Assembly (NCBI GenBank): GCA_003605175.1
Contig: QWDA01000007.1
Coordinates: forward strand, 1-64,000
DNA length: 64,000 nt
Direction of reading: 5' to 3'
DNA from: Paracoccaceae bacterium
GTDB taxonomy: Bacteria > Pseudomonadota > Alphaproteobacteria > Rhodobacterales > Rhodobacteraceae
The notes beneath the pieces were generated by a model, which saw nothing but the letters and a program-made list of their open reading frames with translations, did no database searches and was not told where the DNA came from. The position numbers and the translations under genes were made by a program. Of the stretch, positions 36,483 through 47,772 are shown in pieces (position 1 is the first letter of the stretch; each line of letters begins with the position of its first letter).

Positions 36483-37586
36483 ATGACCGCCCCACTGGAA
36501 ATCTTCGCCGTCGCCGCCCCCGGCCTCGCTCCCGCCCTCGCCGCCGAGATCCGCGAGGCGGGCTTCGCCTCCGTCGTGGAAAGCCCTGCGGGCGTCACCT
36601 TCCGCGGCGGCTGGCCCGAGATCTGGCGCGCCAATCTCACCCTGCGCGGCGCGACCCGGATCCTCGTCCGCCTCGCCGCCTTCCGGGCGATGCACCCCGC
36701 CCAGCTCGACAAGCGCGCCACGAAGCTGCTCTGGCGCGACTGGCTGCGCCCCGACATCCCGGTTCGGGTCGAGGCCACCTGCCGCAAGTCGCGCATCTAC
36801 CATGCCGGTGCCGCCACCCAGCGGATCGAGGGCGCGCTCACCGCCGCCGGCATCCCGCTCTCGCCCGAGGCCGAGCTGGTGCTGAAGGTGCGGATCGAGG
36901 ACGATCTCTGCACGATCAGCATCGACACCTCCGGCGCCGCGCTGCACAAGCGCGGCCTCAAGACCGAGCTGAACCGCGCGCCGATGCGCGAAAGCCTCGC
37001 CGCGCTGTTCCTCCGCGCGGCCGGGTTCACCGGCACCGAGCCGCTCTGCGATCCGATGTGCGGCTCCGGCACCTTCCCGATCGAGGCCGCCGAGATCGCC
37101 ACGGGCCTCTTCCCCGGCCGCGCCCGCAGCTTCGCCTTCGAACAGCTCGCGAGCTTCGATCCCGAGGCCTGGGAGACCCTCCGCCAGCCGCCGCCCCCGC
37201 GCGCGACGCCGCACCGCTTCACCGGCTCCGACCGCGACCAGGGCGCCGTCGCCATGAGCCGCGCCAATGCCGAGCGCGCCGGCGTCGCCGCCCTGACCGG
37301 CTTCGAGCTTCGCCCGGTCTCCGAGGCCATGCCGCCCGAGGGCAAGCCCGGGCTCGTCATCGCGAACCCGCCCTATGGCGGCCGGATCGGCAACAAGAAG
37401 GCGCTCGCCGGGCTCTACGCCGCCTTCGGCCAGCGCATGAAGTCCGGTTTCCCGGGCTGGCGCGTCGCGCTGATCACCACCGATGCCGGCCTCGCCCGCG
37501 CCACCGGCCTGCCCTTCGGCCCGCCGGGCCCGGTCGTCGACCATGGCGGCACCAAGATCCGGCTCTGGCAGACCCCGAGGCTCTGA
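36483..37586 (+). CDS. THUMP-domain RNA (guanine-N2) methyltransferase, RlmL/RlmK N-terminal-like
   Basis: 367 residues. N-terminal ferredoxin/THUMP part (1-160, ending RIEDDLCTISIDTSGAALHKRG) followed by a Rossmann methyltransferase with LCDPMCGSGTFPIEAAEIA near 184 and the NPPYGGRI catalytic motif near 297. This is the YpsC/RlmL-N type, which methylates 23S rRNA G2445. Only about half of E. coli RlmKL, so the RlmK part is missing. Starts ATG, 182 bases after rpsO. Confidence 0.9.
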   Translation: MTAPLEIFAVAAPGLAPALAAEIREAGFASVVESPAGVTFRGGWPEIWRANLTLRGATRILVRLAAFRAMHPAQLDKRATKLLWRDWLRPDIPVRVEATCRKSRIYHAGAATQRIEGALTAAGIPLSPEAELVLKVRIEDDLCTISIDTSGAALHKRGLKTELNRAPMRESLAALFLRAAGFTGTEPLCDPMCGSGTFPIEAAEIATGLFPGRARSFAFEQLASFDPEAWETLRQPPPPRATPHRFTGSDRDQGAVAMSRANAERAGVAALTGFELRPVSEAMPPEGKPGLVIANPPYGGRIGNKKALAGLYAAFGQRMKSGFPGWRVALITTDAGLARATGLPFGPPGPVVDHGGTKIRLWQTPRL

Positions 37587-37945
37587 CCGCGCCACCGTGA
37601 ACCGCTCATGTCTTGTTAGGAAATCCGGACCCGCCGGGCGGCCAGCGCGCGCCCCGTTACCAGGCCTTCGGCCGTTTCGCCGGTGTACGGGTTGTGTACG
37701 GGCTGTGTACGGGTTGTGCCCCCCGGATTCCGGCGAATCCCCGGACGTTAACCTCCGATTCGCCAAGCACCACGCTCGGCCGCCGCTTCCCGCTTTCCAA
37801 TCCGCGCGATCTCCTGTATGGCGCCGCCACCTGAGACGAAACGCTCTGACCCCGGCGCTAGGAAACGGGAAGGGGTCGGCGGCAATGGGGCCGCCATCAG
37901 AAAAGGGCACTCGGACCGCCGAGATTGGCCCAGACAGGAAACGAA
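37587..37945 (+). other. 359-base gap before pnp with three tandem GTGTACGGGYT units
   Basis: Holds no convincing gene. Three head-to-tail 11-mers, GTGTACGGGTT, GTGTACGGGCT, GTGTACGGGTT (37683-37715), then GTGCCCC. The 11-base period equals about one helix turn. A CGCTAGGAAAC stretch at about 37855 could be a -10. The leader is likely to matter for pnp control. Confidence 0.6.
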
Positions 37946-40090
<2,145 letters not shown>

Positions 40091-40116
40091 CCCCGCCCCT
40101 CTGTTGGTGAACGATC

Positions 40117-40150
40117 ACGCCCCGGGCCCCGCGCCCGGGGCGTTTTGTTT
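40117..40150 (+). terminator. rho-independent terminator after pnp
   Basis: A perfect 11-bp stem (ACGCCCCGGGC / GCCCGGGGCGT) with CCCGC loop, followed by TTTTGTTT. 26 bases after the stop. Confidence 0.92.
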
Positions 40151-40281
40151 CGCGAATGGAAACTATCCGCTGCAATCAGGAGCTTCCCTCGCGGCATCGA
40201 CCGGCGGTTGCACCTGAAAAAAGGGAGACAATCATCCGAATTTCTATATGATCGTCCCGAGGAGCGGCGGGAGGTTCACGG

Positions 40282-41250
40282 ATGAAGGCAGCGATCTCGG
40301 CCACTTGCGCCCTTGTGCTCAGTGCGGGCATCTCGGCGGCAGGCACCCTTGGCGACTATTTCGATGGCTACTTCGCCCTGGGCGACTCGCTCAGCGATCC
40401 CGGCAATCTCTATGCCGCCTCGGGCGATGCTTTCCCGCCCGCGCCCTATGTCGACGGCCATTTCTCGAACGGCCCCACCTTCACCGAATATCTTGCCGCC
40501 GGGTTCGATCCGGCCCGGGTGCGCAACTATGCCTACGGCTTCGCCGAGGCGATCAATCCCGGCGCCGAGCCGCTGCCCGCCGCGCTCGCGCTCCATCTCG
40601 ACGAACAGCTCTCCCTCTTCCTGAACGACGCAGCAGGCGGCGGCGCCGCGGGCTCGCTCGTCACCCTCTGGTTCGGCGCGAACGACATCTTCGAGGAGCT
40701 CGACGTGATCGCCGGCGCGCCGCCCGCGAACCCGTTCCCGCAGCTCTTCAACACCGCCTCCGCCGCGGCGCTCGCCGTCGCCTCGGCCGTCTCGATGATC
40801 GTCGATACCGGCCCGGCGCAGGTCGTCGTCCTGAACCTGCCCGATCTCGGCGTCACGCCCGGCTATTCCGGCACGCCGCTCGCGCCGCTCGCGAGCTACG
40901 CCGCGGGGGTGTTCAACGCCGCCATCGCGGGTGTTGCCGGCCCTGACGTCTCGGTGTTCGACATCGCCGCCCTGTTCTCGAGCGCGCAGGCGAACCCGGC
41001 CGCCTACGGCCTGGACCCGGCCCTGGCGGCGACCGCCTGTTTCGAGGCCGGCGCCGCGCCGGATTGCACGGGCTACCTCTTCGCCGACCTGGCCCACCCG
41101 ACCACCGCGGCGCATGAACAGATCGCCAGCGCCGTCGCCGACAGCTTCAAGGACACGGCGCCCGCACCCGTCCCGCTGCCGGCGAGCCTGCCACTTCTTC
41201 TCGGAGGGCTTGGCGTCCTCGCCCTCGCGCGCCGCCGCCGCGCGGCCTGA
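40282..41250 (+). CDS. SGNH/GDSL hydrolase with VPLPA-CTERM signal
   Basis: 322 residues. Signal peptide about 1-20. Secreted GDSL esterase: block I YFALGDSLSDPGN with nucleophile Ser35 or so, block III WFGANDIFEEL, and the catalytic Asp/His in LFADLAHPTTAAHEQ near 275. C-terminal PVPLPASLPLLLGGLGVLALARRRRAA is a sorting signal like that of the protein at 13518. RBS GGGAGG lies 7 bases upstream of the ATG. Acts on an ester at the cell surface; substrate unknown. Confidence 0.9.
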   Translation: MKAAISATCALVLSAGISAAGTLGDYFDGYFALGDSLSDPGNLYAASGDAFPPAPYVDGHFSNGPTFTEYLAAGFDPARVRNYAYGFAEAINPGAEPLPAALALHLDEQLSLFLNDAAGGGAAGSLVTLWFGANDIFEELDVIAGAPPANPFPQLFNTASAAALAVASAVSMIVDTGPAQVVVLNLPDLGVTPGYSGTPLAPLASYAAGVFNAAIAGVAGPDVSVFDIAALFSSAQANPAAYGLDPALAATACFEAGAAPDCTGYLFADLAHPTTAAHEQIASAVADSFKDTAPAPVPLPASLPLLLGGLGVLALARRRRAA

Positions 41251-41291
41251 CCGGGTCCGGTACGGGGCACCGCCCGCGCCCCTTTCTTCTT

Positions 41292-41936
41292 TCAGAATGG
41301 CACCTTGGCCGAAAAGGTCATGCCCACGCCGCCGTCCGGATGCCGGATTCTCAGCGACTCGGCATGCAGCATCAGCCGCGGATGCGCCAGCGCCGCGCCC
41401 ACCGCATAGAACGGATCGCCGAGGATCGGGTGGCCGATCTCGCGCATATGGACACGGAGCTGGTGCGACCGGCCGGTTTGCGGGAACAGCCGCACCCGCG
41501 TCTCGCCGCCACCCTTCCGCACCACGCGCCATTCGGTCAGCGCCGGCTTGCCGGTCTCGTGGCACACCTTCTGCAGGGGCCGGTTCGGCCAGTCGACGAT
41601 CAGCGGCAGTTCGACGCTCCCGGTCTTCTCGGCGATCTCGCCAGCGACCCGCGCGACATAGACCTTGCGCACGTGCCGCCGCTCGAATTGCAGGCCCAGG
41701 TGCCGCTGCGCATGGGCGGTCAGCGCGAAGATCATCACCCCCGAAGTATCCCGGTCGAGCCGGTGAACGAGCAGCGCCTCGGGAAAGGCCGCCTGCGCGC
41801 GCGACAGCAGGCAATCGGCCAGGTGCTCGCCCTTGCCCGGCACCGAGAGGAGCCCGGTCGGCTTGTTCAGCACCAGGATCTCGTGGTCGGCATGCAGCAC
41901 GTCGAGAGGCGTGTCGGGCGGATCGTAATCGGTCAC
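41292..41936 (-). CDS. RluA-family pseudouridine synthase
   Basis: 214 residues. VLNKPTGLLSVPG, catalytic Asp61 in LVHRLDRDTSGVMIFA, and GRSHQLRVHMREIGHPILGDPFYA show an RluA-type enzyme that modifies rRNA or tRNA. No S4 domain, so RluA-like rather than RluC/D-like. GTG start overlaps the GFA gene (GTGA). RNA target unknown. Confidence 0.93.
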   Translation of the reverse strand: MTDYDPPDTPLDVLHADHEILVLNKPTGLLSVPGKGEHLADCLLSRAQAAFPEALLVHRLDRDTSGVMIFALTAHAQRHLGLQFERRHVRKVYVARVAGEIAEKTGSVELPLIVDWPNRPLQKVCHETGKPALTEWRVVRKGGGETRVRLFPQTGRSHQLRVHMREIGHPILGDPFYAVGAALAHPRLMLHAESLRIRHPDGGVGMTFSAKVPF

Positions 41937-42301
41937 GGTTTCTGCGGGACCCCGTCGGCGATCTCGTAATAATCGCCCTTGGAGCGAGTGAAGATGTGCT
42001 TCTCCAGGGTCAGTTCCGTCGGCCCGTCGATGGCGCCGAGCGCGAAGGACATCGTGTCCTCATCGTCACGTTTCCAGAACAGGAACGATCCGCAGACCGG
42101 GCAGAACCCGCGCCGCGCCTCGGGAGAAGATGCGTACCAGCGCACTTCGCCCGAGATCCGCACCTCCGTTTCAGGCGCAAAGGCCGAGGACCAGACATGG
42201 CCGGACTGCTTGCGGCACTGGCCGCAATGGCAGACGCTCGCGCCCTTCGCATCGTCCGGCGCCTCGAACGTGACGGCACCGCAAAGGCAGCTTCCCCTCA
42301 T
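41933..42301 (-). CDS. GFA family (glutathione-dependent formaldehyde-activating-like) protein
   Basis: 122 residues. Zinc Cys sets CLCGAVTF (near 5), CHCGQCR (near 25) and CPVCGSF (near 68) define the GFA/CENP-V fold. The WSSAFAPETEVRISGEVRWYASS and LTLEKHIFTRSKGDYYEI blocks fit. Whether it acts on S-hydroxymethylglutathione is not certain; many members do not. ATGA overlap with lysE upstream and GTGA with rluA downstream. Confidence 0.92.
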   Translation of the reverse strand: MRGSCLCGAVTFEAPDDAKGASVCHCGQCRKQSGHVWSSAFAPETEVRISGEVRWYASSPEARRGFCPVCGSFLFWKRDDEDTMSFALGAIDGPTELTLEKHIFTRSKGDYYEIADGVPQKP

Positions 42302-42921
42302 GCCGGTCTCCCCATCAGGCCAGCGCCGCCCAGAAGCGCGCCGTAGACCACGAAACATAGGCCCATCGCGCGCCGGATCCAGGCATTCGCCACCGCGCCC
42401 AGCGCGGCCTTCCCCAGCCCCGCCCCGATCGCCGTGTAGCCGGAATAGCTCAGCGCCGTGATCGTCAGTGCGGTGGGCACGATCAGCGCCATCTGCGACC
42501 AGACCGGCACGTCGGGCCGGATCACCTGTGTGAAGGCCGCCAGATACCCAGCGACGGATTTCGCGTTGATCGTGGCGATCAGGAAAGCGCGCCCATAGAT
42601 CGTCCGTGCCGTCCCGTGCCCCGGCACGACCGGGTGGCCGGCCCGCAGGATCGCCCGGAGGCCGAGCCCGATCAGCACGGCCGCGCCGGCAAGCTTCATC
42701 GCGGTGAAGAGCCCGGGCGCGGCCGCGAGCGCGGCCGCCACGCCGGCGGCGGAGAGGAACAGGAACAGCGTCGCCTGGGTCAGGATCGCCGCCACGCCCC
42801 AGAGCGCGCGGGCAAAGCCGTGTTGCATGCCGTTTCGGATGCAGTTCACCGCGTTCGGCCCGGGCGTGGTCACGAACAGCAGCCAGAACCCCGCGAAGAG
42901 CGCCCAGTTCTCGAGGCTCAT
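42298..42921 (-). CDS. LysE/RhtB family exporter
   Basis: 207 residues, about six membrane helices. FVTTPGPNAVNCIRNGMQHG (about 17-37) is the LysE/RhtB signature, and VPTALTITALSYSGYTAIGAG and the C-terminal helix fit. Exports amino acids or related metabolites; substrate unknown. First gene of the lysE-gfa-rluA operon, with ATGA overlap. Confidence 0.9.
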   Translation of the reverse strand: MSLENWALFAGFWLLFVTTPGPNAVNCIRNGMQHGFARALWGVAAILTQATLFLFLSAAGVAAALAAAPGLFTAMKLAGAAVLIGLGLRAILRAGHPVVPGHGTARTIYGRAFLIATINAKSVAGYLAAFTQVIRPDVPVWSQMALIVPTALTITALSYSGYTAIGAGLGKAALGAVANAWIRRAMGLCFVVYGALLGGAGLMGRPA

Positions 42922-43342
42922 CGCCGTCCCTCGGCGCGACCCTCACGGCACCCCGCCCGGCACGGCGCGGCCGGACCGATGTCTCGCAGCGTCCGGCAGG
43001 CCGCCTCGTCGTTCATCGCCTCGTCCCCAGCAACCTCATCGCCGGCCCGAGCCGTCGCAGGCTTCGCCGCCCGGGTCAAGCGCGGGACGCGCCAGGCCGA
43101 CGGCCCCGTCGTTTCCGGAATGCGCGCCGCCGCGACACATCGCCCCGGCCCTCGGACATGTCTGCGGGCTCCGCCTGCGGAGGCCCCGCCCTCGGCCGGT
43201 CGCCCGCGGTTCCGCGGCGCCGGGAGCGGCCGGCGAAGGCATCCGGGCCGCGCCATCGCGGACATGGCCCTTGAATCGGGAACCGGCCCGCCTTCCGGGC
43301 CAGACCGCCGCGATGCCGGAGCACCCGGCCGACCCGGACGGA
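42922..43342. other. 421-base gap without a recognised gene
   Basis: Between the lysE operon start and the RsbW-like gene end. Frames here translate to Arg/Ala/Pro-rich sequence typical of GC-rich noncoding DNA. Some GC-rich inverted stretches, but no clear terminator or repeat copy. Confidence 0.5.
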
Positions 43343-43843
43343 TCAGAGCGCCACGTCGCTCTCCCAGTGCCGCTCCGACCCGAGCCGGATGCGGAAGCTC
43401 AACTGGTTGTGGTGCCCTTCCCGCGAATAGCGCAGCTTCCTCGCAAGTTGCCGGATCATGTAGAGCCCGTAGCCGCCCTCGTCCTGCTCGAAATCCTCGA
43501 GCTCGGCATCGGCAGCGCTGCCCCGCGGCAGGCGTCCGTTCGGCATCGGCCTCCCGGAATCGAGAATCCGGAAATGGATGTCCGGCGCCTGGTTGTCGAC
43601 CCGGATCTCCATGTCGCCTTCGACGGTGCCGTCATAGGCGTGTTCGACAACGTTGTTCAGCACCTCGGCCAGCGCCAGTTCGATCGCGGTGAGATCGTCC
43701 TCGGAGGCGCCGAAATCCCGGATCAGCCGGCTGACATTCATCACGCCGGTCCGAACGCCCTCGTTGGTCGCGGGAAGCTGGAACACCACCTCGCCTTCCG
43801 GGACGCGGGCCACGATGCCCGGAACTCTGGCTTCGCTTGCCAT
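43343..43843 (-). CDS. RsbW-like anti-sigma/serine-kinase (GHKL ATPase)
   Basis: 166 residues. GHKL fold: N-box IELALAEVLNNVVEHAYDG (about 52-70), G1 box IHFRILDSGRPMP, and G2/G3-like DEGGYGLYMIRQLARKLRY. These histidine-kinase-like ATPases phosphorylate STAS antagonists or bind sigma factors. ATG at 43843 with GAGGAGCC 7 bases upstream. 11 bases after the STAS gene, so partner-switch operon. No sigma or phosphatase gene is adjacent. Confidence 0.9.
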   Translation of the reverse strand: MASEARVPGIVARVPEGEVVFQLPATNEGVRTGVMNVSRLIRDFGASEDDLTAIELALAEVLNNVVEHAYDGTVEGDMEIRVDNQAPDIHFRILDSGRPMPNGRLPRGSAADAELEDFEQDEGGYGLYMIRQLARKLRYSREGHHNQLSFRIRLGSERHWESDVAL

Positions 43844-43854
43844 GACGTGGCTCC

Positions 43855-44190
43855 TCAGGATGCGTGCGGCAGCGGGCTCAGCGCGTCTTCGAGAGCGTTG
43901 TGAATCGTCACGACGGCATCCATCCGCGTCAGCCGGAACACCGTCTTGACCTTGTTGGAGAGGGCGCACAGCTCGAGCTTCCGATCCGGGCCGATCATCT
44001 TCATGATCGCCACGATGGCTCCCAGACCGCTCGAGTCGATGCTGTCGACATCGCCCAGATCCAGCACCACACGGCCCGGCCCGTCCTCGACCATCCCCCG
44101 CATGCTGTCCTTGAATTCGACAGCCGCCGCCGCGTCGATCCTGGGTTCGGCGACTTTAATGATCAGGCAATCCCCTTGAGTGTCCGACAT
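43855..44190 (-). CDS. STAS anti-sigma-factor antagonist
   Basis: 111 residues. SpoIIAA-like STAS domain: VAEPRIDAAAAVEFKDSMRGMVEDG, then VVLDLGDVDSIDSSGLGAIVAIMKMIG, with Ser54 the predicted phosphorylation site. The final NALEDALSPLPHAS is short. ATG at 44190; a TTG at 44199 preceded by AAGGAG is the alternative. Partner of the RsbW-like kinase downstream. Confidence 0.9.
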   Translation of the reverse strand: MSDTQGDCLIIKVAEPRIDAAAAVEFKDSMRGMVEDGPGRVVLDLGDVDSIDSSGLGAIVAIMKMIGPDRKLELCALSNKVKTVFRLTRMDAVVTIHNALEDALSPLPHAS

Positions 44191-44287
44191 CAGGTTCAAG
44201 GCGCGGCTCCTTCTCTGAAACACCCCGGCGAAGATAGACCGCATGTGTTACCAAGAGGTAAGGAGGGACAGGAAGAGGAGTACCCCC

Positions 44288-45460
44288 ATGCAAGACGTTC
44301 TGATCGCCGGCGCAGCGCGAACCCCGATGGGCGGGTTCCAGGGCGCGCTCTCGGGCGCGAGCGCCCCCGACCTGGGCAGCGTGGCCCTCCGCGCGGCGAT
44401 CGAAGGCGCCGGCGCGCAACGGATCGACGAGGTGATCATGGGCTGCGTCCTCCCCGCCGGCCAGGGCCAGGCCCCGGCGCGGCAGGCGCTCTTCGCGGCC
44501 GGTCTCGGCGAGGAGGTCCCCGCCACCACGCTCAACAAGATGTGCGGCTCGGGCATGAAGGCCGCGATGATCGCCTTCGACCAGATCGCGCTCGGCCAGT
44601 CCCGGGTGGTCGCGGCGGGCGGCATGGAGAGCATGACCAACGCCCCCTATCTGTTGCCCAAGATGCGCGGCGGCGCCCGGCTCGGCCATGGCCAGGTGAT
44701 CGACCACATGTTTCTCGACGGGCTCGAGGACGCCTATGACAAGGGACGGCTGATGGGCACATTCGCGGAGGATTGCGCCGAGGCCTACCAGTTCACCCGC
44801 GAGGACCAGGACGCCTTCGCCATCGGCTCGCTCGAAAACGCGCTGCGAGCGCAACAGGAAGGCGCTTTCGCCGCCGAGATCGCGCCGGTCGCGGTCGCCA
44901 ACCGCCGCGGCGACACGCTCGTCGCCGAGGACGAACAGCCGAAGACCGCGCGACCCGAGAAGATCCCGCATCTGAAACCCGCCTTCCGCGAGGGCGGCAC
45001 CGTGACCGCGGCCAATTCCTCCTCGATCTCCGACGGCGCCGCCGCGCTGGTCCTCGCCTCGCGCGCGGCCGCCGACGCGAACGGCCTCGCCCCCCGCGCC
45101 CGCATCCTCGGCCACGCCTCGCATGCCCAGGCCCCGGGCCTCTTCACCACCGCCCCGGTCCCGGCGGCCCGAAAACTCCTCGAACGGATCGGCTGGACCA
45201 CCGCCGATGTGGATCTCTGGGAAGTCAACGAGGCCTTCGCCGTCGTCCCGATGGCCTTCATGCGCGAGATGGGCCTCCCCCGCGACATCGTGAATGTCAA
45301 CGGCGGCGCCTGCGCACTCGGCCACCCGATTGGCGCAAGCGGAGCGCGCATCGTGGTCACCCTCCTCCACGCCCTCGAGGCAAGGGGCCTGAAACGCGGC
45401 GTCGCGGCGATCTGCATCGGCGGCGGCGAGGGCACGGCCATCGCCATCGAGCGGACCTAG
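44288..45460 (+). CDS. acetyl-CoA C-acetyltransferase (thiolase)
   Basis: 390 residues. Type II thiolase. Active Cys86 in TTLNKMCGSGMKAAM, then NVNGGACALGHPIGASGARI (His) and CIGGGEGTAIAIE (second Cys). Condenses or cleaves acetoacetyl-CoA, in PHB synthesis (PhaA-like) or fatty-acid and ketone-body breakdown; no phaB/C neighbours. RBS AGAGGAG precedes the ATG at 44288. Confidence 0.95.
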   Translation: MQDVLIAGAARTPMGGFQGALSGASAPDLGSVALRAAIEGAGAQRIDEVIMGCVLPAGQGQAPARQALFAAGLGEEVPATTLNKMCGSGMKAAMIAFDQIALGQSRVVAAGGMESMTNAPYLLPKMRGGARLGHGQVIDHMFLDGLEDAYDKGRLMGTFAEDCAEAYQFTREDQDAFAIGSLENALRAQQEGAFAAEIAPVAVANRRGDTLVAEDEQPKTARPEKIPHLKPAFREGGTVTAANSSSISDGAAALVLASRAAADANGLAPRARILGHASHAQAPGLFTTAPVPAARKLLERIGWTTADVDLWEVNEAFAVVPMAFMREMGLPRDIVNVNGGACALGHPIGASGARIVVTLLHALEARGLKRGVAAICIGGGEGTAIAIERT

Positions 45461-45492
45461 TTCCGCTTCTTTGGGTCGGGAAATCCCGGGGT

Positions 45493-45509
45493 CCGGGGCA
45501 GAGCCCCGG
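45493..45509 (+). terminator. small hairpin after thiolase
   Basis: CCGGGGC / GCCCCGG, 7-bp stem with AGA loop, 33 bases after the stop; no T run. A weak terminator or part of the common GGGGCAGAGCCCC intergenic motif. Confidence 0.4.
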
Positions 45510-45631
45510 GCGCGGGCGCCAGCCCGCAAAAGGATCGCGTGCGCCGCAGGCGCGCATTTCGGCAGACGGCCCGAATTGCATCCCCCCGGTTTCCTCCTAT
45601 GCTCCCGGCGAAAAGCGGGGGAGGACAGGAC

Positions 45632-47215
45632 ATGCGGGACTTTCACCGGCCGGGGCGCTCCGCCGTCTTCGCCACCAACGGGATATGCGCCACCTCGCAT
45701 CCGCTGGCCGCCGCCACCGCGATCGACATCCTGAAAGCGGGCGGCAACGCCGTCGACGCGGCCATCGCGGCCGCCGTGCTGCTCGGGATCTGCGAGCCGC
45801 AGATGACCGGGATCGGCGGCGATTGCTTCGTGCTCCTCACGCACCCCGGCGAAGACCGGGTGATCGCGCTCAACGGTTCGGGCCGCGCGCCGAAAGGGCT
45901 CGATGCCGCCCGGCTCCGGGCCGAGGGCCACGCGGCGATGCCGCTCACGGGCGCCCAGGCGGTCACTATCCCCGGCGCGGTCGACGCCTTCTGCCGCCTC
46001 GCCGCCGACTGGGGCAGGCTCGGGCTCGACCGCCTCCTCGCCCCGGCGATCCGCTACGCCGAGGAGGGCGTGCCGGTCGCCCCCCGGGTCGGTTTCGACT
46101 GGGCAAGCGACGCCGGGGTGCTCACCGGCAGCGCCCGCGAGCGCTTCCTGATCGACGGCAGGCCCGGCCAGGTCGGCCAGATCTTCCGCGCGCCCGGCCA
46201 GGCCGAGGTGCTGCGCCGCATCGCCGCCGAGGGCCGCGCCGGCTTCTACGAGGGCGAGGTGGCCGAAGACATGGTCGCCGCGCTCCGGGCCGATGGCGGC
46301 AGCCACACGCTCGAGGATTTCGCCGCCACCGCCTGCGACTACGGCGCGCCGGTCCGCGGCCCCTATCGCGCGGCCGAGATCGTCGAGCATCCGCCCAACG
46401 GCCAGGGCGCCACCGCGATCCTGCTCGCCGGGATCCTGTCGCAGTTCGACCTCGCCGCGCTCGACCCTTTCGGGCCCGAGCGGATCCATCTGGAGGCCGA
46501 GGCCACCAAGCTCGCCTATGACGCGCGCAACCGCTTCATCGCTGACCCGGCCCATATGGGCAGGGGGCTCGACCGCATGCTCGATCCCGCCACCGCTCGC
46601 GCGCTCGCCGCATTGATCGACCCGGCCCGCGCCATGGCCGCGCCCGCGCCGCTCTCCGAGGCGGTCCACAAGGACACGATCTACCTCACCGTGGTCGACC
46701 GCGACTTGATGAAGGTCTCGCTGATCTACTCGATCTTTTCCGGCTTCGGCTCGGGCATCGCCTCCGACCGCTTCGGCATCCTGTTCCAGAACCGCGGCGC
46801 CGGGTTCACCCTGGCCGAGGGTCACCCGAACGAGGCCGGGCCGGGCAAGCGGCCGCTCCACACCATCATCCCGGGCATGCTGGCCGAGGGCGGGCGGATC
46901 ATCGCGCCCTTCGGCGTCATGGGCGGCGCCTACCAGGCGGCCGGGCACGCGCGCTTCGTCTCGAACCTGCTGGATTTCGGCATGGATCCGCAGGCGGCCA
47001 TCGACGCGCCCCGGAGCTTCGCCTACGAAGGCGATCTGCGCCTCGAACGCGGGCACGGCGACGCCACCGCCGCCGCGCTGGCCGCGATGGGCCACAAGGT
47101 GGTCACGCCAGAGACGCCCATCGGCGGCGCCCAGACGATCCGGATCGACCATGGCACGGGCATCCTGGAAGGCGCCTCCGACCCCAGGAAGGACGGCTGC
47201 GCCATCGGCTACTGA
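45632..47215 (+). CDS. gamma-glutamyltransferase family protein
   Basis: 527 residues. Ntn hydrolase that cleaves glutathione or gamma-glutamyl amides. GGNAVDAAIAAAVLLGICEPQMTGIGGDCF near 36-66 is the GGT signature. The nucleophilic Thr is expected at HKDTIYLTVVDRD (about residue 350). No obvious signal peptide, so cytoplasmic or leaderless, unlike typical periplasmic GGT. RBS GGGGGAGGACAGG precedes the ATG. The next gene is convergent. Confidence 0.9.
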   Translation: MRDFHRPGRSAVFATNGICATSHPLAAATAIDILKAGGNAVDAAIAAAVLLGICEPQMTGIGGDCFVLLTHPGEDRVIALNGSGRAPKGLDAARLRAEGHAAMPLTGAQAVTIPGAVDAFCRLAADWGRLGLDRLLAPAIRYAEEGVPVAPRVGFDWASDAGVLTGSARERFLIDGRPGQVGQIFRAPGQAEVLRRIAAEGRAGFYEGEVAEDMVAALRADGGSHTLEDFAATACDYGAPVRGPYRAAEIVEHPPNGQGATAILLAGILSQFDLAALDPFGPERIHLEAEATKLAYDARNRFIADPAHMGRGLDRMLDPATARALAALIDPARAMAAPAPLSEAVHKDTIYLTVVDRDLMKVSLIYSIFSGFGSGIASDRFGILFQNRGAGFTLAEGHPNEAGPGKRPLHTIIPGMLAEGGRIIAPFGVMGGAYQAAGHARFVSNLLDFGMDPQAAIDAPRSFAYEGDLRLERGHGDATAAALAAMGHKVVTPETPIGGAQTIRIDHGTGILEGASDPRKDGCAIGY

Positions 47216-47230
47216 CGCCCCGCCCGCGGC

Positions 47231-47557
47231 TCAGTTCAGGGCGAAATGCAGGGGATAGTGGCCGTCGGTGAAATCGCCGAACAGATCCGGAATGTCCGGA
47301 TGCGTGACCGGCTCGCCAGAATAGTCGGCGATCAGGTTCTGCTCCGAGACATAGGCCACATAGTAGCTCTGATCGTTCTCGGCGAGCAGGTGATAGAACG
47401 GCTGCGCCTTCGAGGGACGGCTCTCCTCGGGAATCGCGTCATACCATTCGTCGGTGTTGTTGAACTCGGGGTCCACATCGAACACGACCCCCCGGAACGG
47501 GTGCTTCCGATGGCGGACGATCTGTCCCAGATGATACTTCGCACGCGTCTTGAGCAT
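47231..47557 (-). CDS. hspQ: heat shock protein HspQ
   Basis: 108 residues. KYHLGQIVRHRKHPFRGVVFDVDPEF and PFYHLLAENDQSYYVAYVSEQNL are diagnostic of HspQ (YccV), which binds hemimethylated DNA or acts as a Lon-protease specificity enhancer in Enterobacteria. MLKTRAKYH at 47557 chosen; MLGVVMLK at 47572 is an in-frame alternative. Convergent with the GGT gene, only 15 bases apart. Confidence 0.92.
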   Translation of the reverse strand: MLKTRAKYHLGQIVRHRKHPFRGVVFDVDPEFNNTDEWYDAIPEESRPSKAQPFYHLLAENDQSYYVAYVSEQNLIADYSGEPVTHPDIPDLFGDFTDGHYPLHFALN

Positions 47558-47772
47558 AACAACCCCCAGCACGCCCTTGGTAGACGAGGCGCGGGCTCCT
47601 GTCCATCGGACTGGCCCGAATCATGGGAAACAGAGTGTGAACGCCGCCCCGACAGTGCCGCCCGATGATGCGGCCGGCCGATCCGCGCGGCGCGGTGCGG
47701 ATGCGCGCGAGGCTTCCCCGACGCGCCCGGATCGGTTAATGTGCCGAAAAAAGACGAACACGCGAGAGGCAG

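Noticed and set aside
37683-37715. CRISPR-like array
   Set aside because: Three contiguous 11-mers without spacers; not a CRISPR.
42918-43265. 115-codon minus-strand ORF in the lysE-rsbW gap
   Set aside because: Arg/Ala/Gly-rich with no RBS or domain; typical noncoding GC-rich frame.
44156-47152. 998-codon minus-strand frame over the thiolase and GGT genes
   Set aside because: It spans two well-identified plus-strand genes and an intergenic gap; composition is shadow-like.
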